64,000 nucleotides of DNA from Mesorhizobium_G sp049840935 (GTDB lineage: Bacteria > Pseudomonadota > Alphaproteobacteria > Rhizobiales > Rhizobiaceae). Numbering within the stretch: position 1 is the stretch's first letter; each line of letters opens with the position of its first letter. The notes beneath the pieces are model-generated. The model worked only from the letters and a program-made list of their open reading frames with translations, was not told the origin of the DNA and ran no database searches. The stretch spans positions 124,001 to 188,000 of the forward strand of contig JASGJA010000025.1 of assembly GCA_049840935.1 (NCBI GenBank), given 5' to 3'. The translations under genes were made by a program, and so were the position numbers. Of this stretch, positions 1-7,917 are shown piece by piece.

Positions 1-2
1 CG

Positions 3-215
3 CTGGTGCTCTCGATCGGCGCGATTTTTCTGCTGATGCGGATGATCCGCGAGGGTGAGATGGCGCGCGTGTCCTCGCTGTTTTATCTGGTGCCCTCGGT
101 AACGGCGGTCATCGCATGGGTATTGTTCGGCGAGACGCTAACGTCGGTCCAGATCATCGGCATGGCGATTGCAACGGTAGGCGTCGCGCTCGCGACCGCA
201 CGCAAACGCATCTGA
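3..215 (+). CDS. EamA/DMT family transporter, C-terminal fragment
   Basis: Only the last 70 codons are in the window; the reading frame is open to the left edge, so the start is outside. The visible part has a hydrophobic segment with the sequence SSLFYLVPSVTAVIAWVLFGE followed by a second membrane segment ending in RKRI. The LVPSVTAVIAW...GE pattern is typical of the last two helices of EamA (drug/metabolite transporter) proteins, inner-membrane carriers with ten helices. The substrate cannot be inferred. It converges on the YihY-type gene with one base between the stop codons. Confidence 0.75.
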   Translation: MVLSIGAIFLLMRMIREGEMARVSSLFYLVPSVTAVIAWVLFGETLTSVQIIGMAIATVGVALATARKRI

Positions 216-216
216 G

Positions 217-1072
217 TTAAGACGGCACGCGGGCGCGTGCTTCCAGATATCGGCTGATGGCGGCGTTCAGCTCGCCGCCGAGAATGAATATGGCCGAGAC
301 GATGTAGAGAAAAACAATCGCGATCATGATTGAAGCCAGACCGGCGTAAGTCGTCACATATGACGAGAAATTATCCAGATAGGTTGCGAAGACCGTCGAG
401 CCGATAAGCCACCCGACCAAGCGTAAAAATCAGCCCCGGCACAATTTCGGTCAGTCGGCGCTTTCCAGCCGGTAGCCAGAAATGCACGGCGACCAGTCCG
501 ACGACAATAACGACCGAGGCGATGATGTATCGCCATATCGTGATGGTTCCGAGATAGGGTCGTATCCATTCAAAATTCTGATCTAATAGCCGTTCGATGA
601 TCGGCGCGAACACGAGCAACACGCTGATTGCGAGAAAGCTGAATGTGGCGATCAGCACGAAAATGAGGCTTTGGAGTCTGCGCCAGATGAAAGAGCGATT
701 TTCCACTACACGATAAGCGCGATTTAGCGAGGTTCGCAGCGCTTCGATTCCGTTGGAAGCGAAGAACGCGCCAAGCACGGCGCCATAGGTCAACAGGTCG
801 CCGCGCTGGACTGTCAGCACGTTCACGACTTCATGCGCGATTGGCGCCGCGATTTGTTCCGGCCAGGTGTCGAACACGAGATGCACCGCCGTTTCGGCAA
901 ATGCCTGCGCGCCGAGAAAACTGGCAAGCGTCGTTGCGAAAATCAGGAACGGAAAAAGTGCCATGAGCGCGCTGATGGCCAGATGGCTGGCCATAGACCA
1001 GCCGTCATCATAGTTGAAGTGACCAACAGCGTCATAGACCACACGTTTGAGGGCAACGATTCTGCGCAGCAT
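217..1072 (-). pseudogene. YihY/BrkB-type inner-membrane protein, frameshifted
   Basis: The upstream part (1072 to about 425) has the family pattern: a short cytoplasmic start (MLRRIVALKRVVYDAV), then helices such as SMASHLAISALMALFPFLIF and the segment GAVLGAFFASNGIEALRTSLNRAY, which is characteristic of YihY/UPF0761 proteins. The frame is lost near 418-424: the minus strand reads ctt ggt cgg gtg where a one-base-shorter ctg gtc ggg tgg would continue as LVGW. The last 67 codons, from 420 to 217, continue the protein in another frame with two more helices. The role of the family is unsettled. I chose ATG at 1072; ATG at 1114 is an alternative. The single indel may be a sequencing error. Confidence 0.75.
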
Positions 1073-1301
1073 CCACCTTCGTTTCCGATTGCCGGCCCGG
1101 CGAACCGACCCCATCCGTCGTTGTTGACATATGGGTAACGTTTGTCGGTGTTGGCAACCCTGAACAGAGGCGCGAAGCTCACATAAATGTCGTGCCGATG
1201 TGCGTCGCTGCATGATTGCCACTGTTGGCGAATAAGAAACGGCGCTATCAGAGGGCATCGCGGCGGCGCTTCAACGTCGACCGCACAGCAGGGAAAGCTT
1301 C

Positions 1302-1493
1302 ATGTCCACGGTCTTCAACATTATCGCAATCGTATTCATGCTTGCCGTTGTGGCGGTGTTGATTCGTGGCCTTATCAATCTCTTGCGCGGCGGGTCGGGC
1401 AATACGTCCAACAAGCTGATGCAGGCGCGCGTTGTCCTCCAGTTTTTCGCGTTGGTTTTTATCCTGCTTGCCGTTTGGGCGACACGCGGCTGA
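1302..1493 (+). CDS. HIG1-domain twin-transmembrane protein
   Basis: This 63-residue protein has two hydrophobic helices (about residues 5-26 and 45-60) separated by a short loop rich in G, N and K that carries the HIG1-like element LMQARVVLQFFAL. Alphaproteobacterial HIG1 proteins are relatives of the mitochondrial hypoxia-induced proteins that associate with respiratory complexes; a link to cytochrome oxidase is family knowledge, not something the sequence proves. It ends nine bases before the adenosyltransferase gene, so the two are probably co-transcribed. That pairing is commonly seen in Hyphomicrobiales. Confidence 0.8.
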   Translation: MSTVFNIIAIVFMLAVVAVLIRGLINLLRGGSGNTSNKLMQARVVLQFFALVFILLAVWATRG

Positions 1494-1502
1494 GGGGCGG
1501 AA

Positions 1503-2084
1503 ATGGTTCGGCTTAACAAGATTTACACGCGCACGGGTGATGACGGCACGACCGGCCTTGGCGATGGTACACGTCGCGGCAAGGACGATCTGCGGGTTGA
1601 GGCATTCGGAACAGTGGACGAAGCCAATGCCTGCATCGGCATGGCGCGCGTGCATTTGGCCGAAACCCATTCGGAAGTCGACGCTATGCTTGGCCGCATC
1701 CAGAATGATATGTTCGACCTCGGCGCGGATTTGAGCACACCTGATACCGGCAAGCCGCTGGATTATGAGCCGCTGCGCATCATTGCGTCGCAGGTCGAGC
1801 GTGTGGAGCACGACATTGATGCGCTTAATGCAAAACTCCAGCCACTGCGTTCCTTCGTGCTGAATGGCGGTACGCCCGCAGCAGCTGCACTGCACCTCGC
1901 ACGCACTGTCGCGCGGCGGGCAGAGCGCCTCATGGTCGCGCTGTCGCGGCAGACAGGCGAGCATGTGAACCCCGCCGCGCTGCGCTACATCAATCGCGTT
2001 TCCGATTTGCTTTTCGTTGCCGCTCGCGCGGCCAATGACAATGGAAATGCCGACGTGCTATGGGTGCCCGGAAAGAACCGCTAG
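1503..2084 (+). CDS. PduO-type ATP:cob(I)alamin adenosyltransferase
   Basis: The 193-residue product starts with MVRLNKIYTRTGDDGTTGL, the ATP-binding signature of PduO/MMAB enzymes, and has the second signature at FGTVDEANACIG and the C-terminal RRAERLMVAL...RYINRVSDLLFVAAR. These enzymes move the 5'-deoxyadenosyl group of ATP onto reduced cobalamin to give coenzyme B12, in the cytoplasm. Length and motifs match the full family, so it should be functional. It follows the HIG1 gene closely and precedes the rhomboid gene by 15 bases, suggesting one transcript. Confidence 0.93.
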   Translation: MVRLNKIYTRTGDDGTTGLGDGTRRGKDDLRVEAFGTVDEANACIGMARVHLAETHSEVDAMLGRIQNDMFDLGADLSTPDTGKPLDYEPLRIIASQVERVEHDIDALNAKLQPLRSFVLNGGTPAAAALHLARTVARRAERLMVALSRQTGEHVNPAALRYINRVSDLLFVAARAANDNGNADVLWVPGKNR

Positions 2085-2099
2085 CTAGACGGGCGCACG

Positions 2100-2870
2100 A
2101 TGTTCATTCCACTGCATGATGCGAACAGCCTGCGCTATATCAAGCTGCAATATGTGACCTTTGCCCTTATAGCGGCAAACGTTCTGGTCTTTCTTCTGGT
2201 CAACTTTCAGTCTGAGGAATTTGTTCAGGCCACAGTGTTTGGGCTTGGATATATTCCCTCGGTCGTGTTCGATACGGCAGAGCTTCCGCCCAATTTCGTG
2301 ATTGTGCCGGAAGACCTGACTTATCTCACCTATTCCTTCCTGCACGGCGACATCTTCCACCTCGGCGGCAATATGCTGTTCCTCTGGGTGTTCGGCGACA
2401 ATGTGGAAGATGCGCTGGGTCACTTCCGCTATTTGATTTTCTACTTTCTGTGCGCCGCGGCCGGAGCGCTGGTGCATGGTCTTGCTGCGCCGGATTCGCA
2501 AACGCCTCTTATTGGTGCGTCCGGCGCGATTGCGGGCATCGTCGCGGCATATTTGATGCTGCACCCTCGTGTGAAGGTCTGGGTGTTGGCATTCGGGCGC
2601 ATTCCGCTGCGCATCCCGGCATGGTTTGCGCTTGCAGCCTGGGTCGCGCTGCAATTCGGAATGTTTCTCTGGGGCGGGGAGGAGCAGATTTCCTTCGCCG
2701 CGCATGTGGGCGGCATAGTTGCTGGCGCGCTGCTCATACTGGTTATGCGTCGTCGCGGCGTGCCACTTTTTGACCAGAGCATCGTTGCACCTGATGCCGT
2801 ACGGCTCGACCAGACAAGCGCAGTCAAGCCTGTGTCGTCGGCTCCCGTTCCGCGATGGGGACGGGAATAA
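2100..2870 (+). CDS. Rhomboid family intramembrane serine protease
   Basis: This is a 256-residue membrane protein with about six helices. It has the family marks: the loop HLGGNMLFLWVFGDNVED after the first helix, the catalytic serine in GASG (Ser141) and the catalytic histidine in AAHVGG (His202). Rhomboids cut single-pass membrane proteins inside the membrane; the substrate here is unknown. A short cytoplasmic tail of about 40 residues rich in Val, Ala and Pro follows the last helix. The gene converges on the acetyltransferase gene with only three bases between stop codons and no clear terminator. Confidence 0.92.
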   Translation: MFIPLHDANSLRYIKLQYVTFALIAANVLVFLLVNFQSEEFVQATVFGLGYIPSVVFDTAELPPNFVIVPEDLTYLTYSFLHGDIFHLGGNMLFLWVFGDNVEDALGHFRYLIFYFLCAAAGALVHGLAAPDSQTPLIGASGAIAGIVAAYLMLHPRVKVWVLAFGRIPLRIPAWFALAAWVALQFGMFLWGGEEQISFAAHVGGIVAGALLILVMRRRGVPLFDQSIVAPDAVRLDQTSAVKPVSSAPVPRWGRE

Positions 2871-2873
2871 AAC

Positions 2874-4133
2874 TTAGCGTTTGGCCATTTCCTCGACGCG
2901 CTTTTTGACCACCCGCGCCACGGCGCGCGCTTCCTCATAGAGATGCAGTTGCGCCGACACTTGCCGCGCGGAACGCTCGGCCTCGCGCGTTGTTCCCAAA
3001 ACAATGGTTCCGACCACCTGCCGTTCCGCCCAAAGACGGCTCATAACCGGGTGGTTTGGCACCGCACAGGAATCCGTCACTTCGATATTAGGGTCTTCCA
3101 GATGGCGCTTCGTCACCTCCATCATGAGCAAGGTGCCGGGCGAATAGGCACCCAATTCCTCATCGAATGTGGTTTTCCAGGTATAACCAACGCCGGCCTC
3201 GACAAAGACGATTAGCGACGCGATCATCCTCCCGTCCAGCGTTAGCGCGTGGATGCGGCTCATGCCGCGTTCGGCAAGGTTCTGGACTGCTTCGCGGGCG
3301 AATGCGGCGACATGTCTGTCAACGGCCAACGCGGTTCTGCGCTTGCCTTTCCAGCCTTCGGCTTCGAGTGCAAGAAACGCTTCCATCGCGATACGAACAT
3401 CTTCAGGCGTGCGCGCAACCACGTGCTCAACTTTGCCTTGTTCCTCCAGCCGTCGGCGCAGGCGGCGAAACTCGCGCAAATGATGCGGTCTGAGCGTCTG
3501 CTTGAAATAGTCATCGCCGGAAAGATGGCTGTTCAACATGGGACGTTCGACGCGCGATAGTATATGCCACGGTAACGAACGCGACTCGGCAATTGTTCGC
3601 AGCAAACCGGCGAATGTCCCTCCGAGCTTTATATCCGGCAAAACCAGTATGTTCGGCAGCTTGAGATGCGAGCGCCCGACCATGGAAAGAAAATCGTCCA
3701 GCACGCCAGCGGGATCGTCGCGATCCACAAGCGGCGTTCCAAGAAGTCCGAATGCATGTGCCCAGGTGCGGATGATTGCGGGCCCGATGCCGCCCGGAGC
3801 GTTTTGAACAGTGAAAGGCAACAACAGCCTGACTCGATCATTGTTAGCCGTGCCGTCGCGTATAACCGCGAATTGAACCTCCCGGTCCTCAACGCGCGGC
3901 ATGGCGGGTGCAAGAAACGGCGGACTGAAAAAGACATTCGGCTCAATCGTGCGGTTGCAGAGGAATTCCAACTCGTCGACCAGCTCGAATCCAGCCTGAG
4001 CCGGATAGATGGAGAGCTTTCGCGGCACGCGATCAAGTTGCGGCGATACGGGCGGCGCGTACCAGTCGGTAAGGCTCTCGTCCCGTCCGGTCGAGATCCG
4101 CGCGACCTCTTCCAGAATGGGCGAGGTTTTCAT
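2874..4133 (-). CDS. CelD/BcsL-type GNAT N-acetyltransferase
   Basis: The product is about 419 residues with the double-GNAT layout of the CelD/BcsL (Acetyltransf_6) group: a less conserved N-terminal half, then KLPNILVLPDIKLGGTF and a C-terminal acetyl-CoA fold with the segment IASLIVFVEAGVGYTWKTTFDEE. Members are linked to exopolysaccharide or cellulose production, where they are thought to acylate sugars or carrier intermediates. The chosen ATG at 4133 overlaps the TGA of the upstream flippase gene (ATGA), which indicates translational coupling and supports a shared role in polysaccharide export. Confidence 0.82.
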   Translation of the reverse strand: MKTSPILEEVARISTGRDESLTDWYAPPVSPQLDRVPRKLSIYPAQAGFELVDELEFLCNRTIEPNVFFSPPFLAPAMPRVEDREVQFAVIRDGTANNDRVRLLLPFTVQNAPGGIGPAIIRTWAHAFGLLGTPLVDRDDPAGVLDDFLSMVGRSHLKLPNILVLPDIKLGGTFAGLLRTIAESRSLPWHILSRVERPMLNSHLSGDDYFKQTLRPHHLREFRRLRRRLEEQGKVEHVVARTPEDVRIAMEAFLALEAEGWKGKRRTALAVDRHVAAFAREAVQNLAERGMSRIHALTLDGRMIASLIVFVEAGVGYTWKTTFDEELGAYSPGTLLMMEVTKRHLEDPNIEVTDSCAVPNHPVMSRLWAERQVVGTIVLGTTREAERSARQVSAQLHLYEEARAVARVVKKRVEEMAKR

Positions 4134-5536
4134 GCGACTGCATCTTTCGGGGCAGGAAGGAAGATCGCCATTGCGACCCCCAGCCGTCGCCACACAGTCC
4201 AAGACAAGGCCGCAGCCTCAAACGTCATTGAAATTGCGGTCGCCATGGCTGCTCCCCAAAGTCCGAATACAGGTATGAGGACGACACAAAGCGTTAGGTT
4301 CAGGGCCAGCGTCGCTCCATAAACGAGCGCGCAGGAATTCTGGTTGCCGCTCATGGTGAGCAGGCTTTCAGCTGGCCCAACTGCTGCGCGCGCAACAACG
4401 CCTATCATCTGGATGAACAGGAGCGGGTACCCTGCCACAAAGTCCGTTCCAAAGAGATGCAGCATCGGCCTGCCGATAACGAGAATGAAGGCTGTCAAAG
4501 CAAGCGAGGGCCAGAATGTCCACGACACGGTTTCGCGGGCAAAATGAGCCAGACGCCTCGGGTCTGAATGCGCGAACTGCGCATAACGTTGGGCAGCTCC
4601 GGCTTTAACCGCGAAATAGACGAAATGTACGAGAGCGAGGGTCTTCACCGTTGCGAAGTAGACGCCGACATCATGCGGTTCCATGAAAAAGCCGACCATC
4701 AGCACATCCATATTGGTCAGCAGGAAAAAGAACCCTTCGACGAGGAAAATGGGGAGCGATACGATTATCCATTCCCGCAGATGGAATTTCGGGACCGCGG
4801 GGGTAACGATTCTTGAGATATTCCAGCGTATTCCTGCCATCTGACCGAGCGTCGTGACATAGGTGGCAAGGATCGCGGCTACCATCGCCGTAGATGCGTC
4901 GGCACGCATCCCCAACAGAAGCGCCCCGCCCATGAAAATCAGGATCAGAGTCGGGCGAATGATATAAATCGGGCCTAGCGCCCAATAGGCCCATGAGTTA
5001 CCCCGCGCGATGCCTTGCAGAACATCGCCAAGTGCCACCATGGGGAGGCAAATCATGCCCAGATAGAACGGAATTATGTAGTAGCTTTCGATCCACGGTT
5101 GCAGCAGCCAAATGCCAGCAATACCGAGTGCGGCCAGTGTGGAGGACAGCACCAGCGTAAAAAGCCGACTTGTCAGAAGGATGCCTTGCAACTCGCCCGG
5201 CAGGTTCTTCTCGCGGTACTCCGAGACATATCTGATAACGGTCGTGTGAAAACCCAGGCTGGCAACCGACCCCACAATGATGACGGTGGTCCAGACCAGC
5301 ACGAAAATTCCATATTCGAAACTCGCCATCCAGCGCGCGAGGAAAATCTGCATTATCAGAGCGATGAAAGCGCTCACGACCCGTATTGAAAACGCCGCCA
5401 GCGACATACGTCCAGCGGCGGCGCGCTCGTCATTGGCGAAAAGCACGGCGTCGAGCCGGGCAAGCAGGGGCTGCGCCAGGGTGTTCAGCCGCTTCGGTAA
5501 GAAACGTTCCGCAGTAGTTTCGGCGGAAAATCGCAA
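4130..5536 (-). CDS. Polysaccharide flippase (Wzx/MVF-like)
   Basis: This 468-residue protein has 12 or more hydrophobic segments and the N-terminal pattern of polysaccharide transporters (SIRVVSAFIALIMQIFLARW, then FEYGIFVLVWTTVIIVGSVA). Such proteins flip undecaprenyl-linked sugar units across the inner membrane for later polymerisation. It is the first gene of a two-gene unit with the CelD-type acetyltransferase. About 300 bases separate it from the divergent exosortase locus, which fits the known association of exosortases with polysaccharide loci. The exact sugar cannot be told from the sequence. Confidence 0.88.
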   Translation of the reverse strand: MRFSAETTAERFLPKRLNTLAQPLLARLDAVLFANDERAAAGRMSLAAFSIRVVSAFIALIMQIFLARWMASFEYGIFVLVWTTVIIVGSVASLGFHTTVIRYVSEYREKNLPGELQGILLTSRLFTLVLSSTLAALGIAGIWLLQPWIESYYIIPFYLGMICLPMVALGDVLQGIARGNSWAYWALGPIYIIRPTLILIFMGGALLLGMRADASTAMVAAILATYVTTLGQMAGIRWNISRIVTPAVPKFHLREWIIVSLPIFLVEGFFFLLTNMDVLMVGFFMEPHDVGVYFATVKTLALVHFVYFAVKAGAAQRYAQFAHSDPRRLAHFARETVSWTFWPSLALTAFILVIGRPMLHLFGTDFVAGYPLLFIQMIGVVARAAVGPAESLLTMSGNQNSCALVYGATLALNLTLCVVLIPVFGLWGAAMATAISMTFEAAALSWTVWRRLGVAMAIFLPAPKDAVA

Positions 5537-5839
5537 ACGGACCTCTCCGATTCAGGTCAATGCTGGCCGTATCGAAGAGTTTTTAACAATCGGTTCGGCT
5601 GGCAGATCAAATGATTTATGTAGCTCAGAGATTATCCAACATAAAAAATGCCAAATCAGTGACTTTGCTACGTTTTACGCGCAGGGGTTAGCAATTTGGT
5701 AGCTATACCACAGCGCGCATAGGAACTTTGTTCTACGCCCATTGCATAAGCCTGATTACACCCAGTGCTAGGCTGCCGGCGCGCGCGTGCGCGAATACAA
5801 TCTATAGCTGTGCTACTCATGTCTCAGGAAGGGTTCGAG
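5537..5839. promoter_or_regulatory. AT-richer divergent intergenic region
   Basis: This stretch separates the flippase gene (leftward) from the exosortase target gene (rightward) and must hold both promoters. It is visibly richer in A and T than its surroundings, for example around 5575-5720. I see no convincing pair of -35 and -10 boxes and no palindromic operator. Confidence 0.4.
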
Positions 5840-6046
5840 GTGCAAATTTCAAAACCGCTTATCTGTGGGGCCATTTTGGCTCTCTCGTACATTGTTCCGG
5901 CAAATGCCGGTGGTTTTATCTATCCGCCTAAGGGCGGCGACGGCGGCGGCAGTTCCCATTCCGCTCCTGGTCCGATCCTTGGTCTGGGAATTCCGGCACT
6001 CGCGATTGCTGGCGGCTATGTTCTGTTCCGCCGGCGCTCGAAGTAA
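5840..6046 (+). CDS. Short secreted protein with PEP-CTERM-like sorting tail
   Basis: The mature part is tiny. A signal peptide (QISKPLICGAILALSYIVPANAGG) is followed by a short GFIYPPKGGDGGGSSH linker and a tripartite tail: the motif PGPILGLGIPAL, a hydrophobic helix running into GGYVLF, and a basic end RRRSK. That is the layout of exosortase substrates. I chose GTG at 5840 because AGGAAGGG lies six bases upstream and the resulting n-region is basic; ATG at 5819 would add acidic residues to the signal peptide. A strong terminator follows at 6066, then the exosortase gene. The sorting motif is not the canonical VPEP. Function beyond being the likely exosortase target is unknown. Confidence 0.75.
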   Translation: MQISKPLICGAILALSYIVPANAGGFIYPPKGGDGGGSSHSAPGPILGLGIPALAIAGGYVLFRRRSK

Positions 6047-6065
6047 GTTACCGGTGACAACAAGA

Positions 6066-6107
6066 GTCACGCCATTCGCCCAAGCGTAATGGCGTGACGA
6101 TTATTTT
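6066..6107 (+). terminator. Intrinsic terminator after the exosortase target gene
   Basis: A perfect 11-base inverted repeat, GTCACGCCATT (6066-6076) and AATGGCGTGAC (6088-6098), is followed by GATTATTTT. It sits between the target gene and the exosortase gene, so the target can be transcribed on its own at a higher level than the enzyme. Confidence 0.75.
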
Positions 6108-6122
6108 GGGCGGGATGCGGCA

Positions 6123-6980
6123 ATGGTGGCCCAATCACTTTCCGTCGCGGGGGCGGCGGGGATATCTGTGCTTTCGCGTATGACGCGCGCGCAGTTTTAC
6201 GCTGCGCTGTTTGCGGTCGGCTTTGCCAACGGCATAAGCGAGCGCGTGCTGAAGGCGATCGCCAGTAGCGGGTTTGTAGGCGCCTTCTTTGATACTTTCG
6301 GCGTTAGCGCTCTTGTTTGGGTCGCGGCTGGAGGTGTGTTCTGGCTGCTGAGGCAAGCTGAGCAGTCTCCCATTCGCGCGCCCGATTATGCAGTTGCATT
6401 TATCGCCTGCGCTGCGTTTCTGTTTCCGATGGCAGCAGCGAGTTGGCTGGGCGTCGCACTCCTTGCAATATATTTGATCTGGACCAGCAACCGGGGCGAG
6501 TTTTTACGCCGCGCGGGCGTGCTGATGTTCGGCATCACAATCCCCATGCTGTGGGCGCGACTGCTGTTTGCCAGCATGAGCAACACAATTCTTTCCATAG
6601 ACGCGCGGATGGTTGGATTCGTTGTGGGGACGGGCTCTTCCGGCAATACCATTCCCTTTTGGGATGGGACCGGTGTGCTGTTTCTCGAACCCGCCTGTTC
6701 GTCTCTGACCAATGTTTCGCTCTCGATGCTCTGCGGCCTGTTCTTTATGAGCGTCGTCAACAGCTCGTGGTCATTAACGGTATTGAGAGCTGTTATGCTG
6801 GCCTGTGCGGCTACCGTTGCGATCAACGTCGTTCGCATGAGTGCAATTGCATTCTTCCCAACCCATTACGATCTGATTCACGGAACGGTCGGCGCGACTG
6901 CGGCCGAGTGGCTGTCGATCATCGCAGTCCTCTCAATCTATTTCAGATGGATTACACCCGATGTCCCGGCTCGCGCTTAG
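6123..6980 (+). CDS. Exosortase/archaeosortase family transpeptidase
   Basis: This 285-residue protein has about eight hydrophobic helices. The exosortase catalytic residues are present: Cys192 in EPACSSLTNVSLS, Arg238 in NVVRMSAIAF and a histidine, His253, in HGTVGATAAEW. Exosortases are inner-membrane enzymes thought to cut substrates at a C-terminal PEP-CTERM-type signal and pass the protein to a new linkage on the way out of the cell. The neighbouring 5840-6046 protein carries such a tail, and the next gene overlaps by 20 bases. No subfamily name can be fixed without a model search. Confidence 0.88.
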   Translation: MVAQSLSVAGAAGISVLSRMTRAQFYAALFAVGFANGISERVLKAIASSGFVGAFFDTFGVSALVWVAAGGVFWLLRQAEQSPIRAPDYAVAFIACAAFLFPMAAASWLGVALLAIYLIWTSNRGEFLRRAGVLMFGITIPMLWARLLFASMSNTILSIDARMVGFVVGTGSSGNTIPFWDGTGVLFLEPACSSLTNVSLSMLCGLFFMSVVNSSWSLTVLRAVMLACAATVAINVVRMSAIAFFPTHYDLIHGTVGATAAEWLSIIAVLSIYFRWITPDVPARA

Positions 6981-7440
6981 TCTAACGCTGGTGCTTGTCG
7001 CCTTTGTCAGCCTTGGGCTGAAGGTGCAGGCTGACGGTCGCGCCAATGACAATCTGATGTATCCGAGTGAGGACGATATCGTCGCTCTGCTCCAACACAA
7101 TAATTTTTCCGTCCAAATGGCGCCGCCGAATACTGATCCGCAGTGGGTCACGGGCATGCGCGATGGCTGCCGTATCCAGATCGCGAGTGTTTCCCCACAA
7201 GGGTGGCATCGCAATATTGTGAAGTGGGCTTCGAAGGACAAGACGCTGGTCTATTCTGTTGGCGGAACGCTTGCTGCCCAACAGCCGCTGCTGGGTCCAA
7301 TGGCGCATCATTATCTCAACAGATTGAAACGTTATGCAGGGTTCGATGCACCTGCGGTGCGCGTGCGTGCTGTGCTGATGGATCAGGGGTGTGGACCTAA
7401 CTCCATTCCGGATGCTGAACTGGCTGCGCTATCCGATTGA
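6961..7440 (+). CDS. Exosortase-linked periplasmic protein, unknown family
   Basis: The 159-residue product begins with a signal peptide (LALSLTLVLVAFVSLGLKVQADG) and has no other membrane segment. The mature part has two cysteines (in MRDGCRIQIA and MDQGCGPN) that could form a disulfide, and the segment VKWASKDKTLVYSVGGTLAAQQP. Its start lies 20 bases inside the exosortase gene, so it is likely translationally coupled to it. In other exosortase systems a periplasmic partner such as EpsI is encoded next to or fused with the enzyme; this protein occupies that place, but I recognise no homology. Confidence 0.6.
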   Translation: MSRLALSLTLVLVAFVSLGLKVQADGRANDNLMYPSEDDIVALLQHNNFSVQMAPPNTDPQWVTGMRDGCRIQIASVSPQGWHRNIVKWASKDKTLVYSVGGTLAAQQPLLGPMAHHYLNRLKRYAGFDAPAVRVRAVLMDQGCGPNSIPDAELAALSD

Positions 7441-7553
7441 CGCGACTGCAGCCTATTTATCAACTATAAGTGAATTATGAATTGCTGTTACAACTTGTGC
7501 ATGTTTATCTGCGCATTGAGTATCAATCTGATTCCTGACGTGGATATTCTGCC

Positions 7554-7916
7554 ATGCGCGACAAGTTACTCGCCTTGGAACGTTTGCTTTGGCAAAGCAA
7601 AGCCGAGGTTTACCGCGCCCATATTATGGAAGATGCCGTAATCTTTATGAATGGCGAAAGCGCCATTACGCGTGATAACGTAATCGAACGCGTCAATCGC
7701 TGGGAGGTCGATGGCCAGCGCTGGGCGAATGTTGAACTTGATGAGATGGAATTTCTGGCGCTCGACAATAATGCAGCGATAATAACCTACCGCGCGCGAG
7801 GAAGTGTGCGCGGTAAGAATTCCGAGCTATTCGCCCGATGTACGAGCCTCTATATGCGCCGCAACGGTGCGCTTCGCCTCGCGTTCCACGAACAAATGAA
7901 AGCAAGCAAGCCCTGA
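7554..7916 (+). CDS. SnoaL/NTF2-like fold protein (DUF4440-like)
   Basis: The 120-residue protein has the small alpha+beta pattern of NTF2-like proteins: an N-terminal helix (LLALERLLWQSKAEVYRAHI), the element DAVIFMNGESAITRDNVIERVNRW, then strands with LDNNAAIITYRARGSVRGK and a final FHEQMK. Such single-domain proteins may bind or convert small ligands; no catalytic residue can be named. It converges on secA with one base between stops. Confidence 0.65.
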   Translation: MRDKLLALERLLWQSKAEVYRAHIMEDAVIFMNGESAITRDNVIERVNRWEVDGQRWANVELDEMEFLALDNNAAIITYRARGSVRGKNSELFARCTSLYMRRNGALRLAFHEQMKASKP

Positions 7917-7917
7917 C

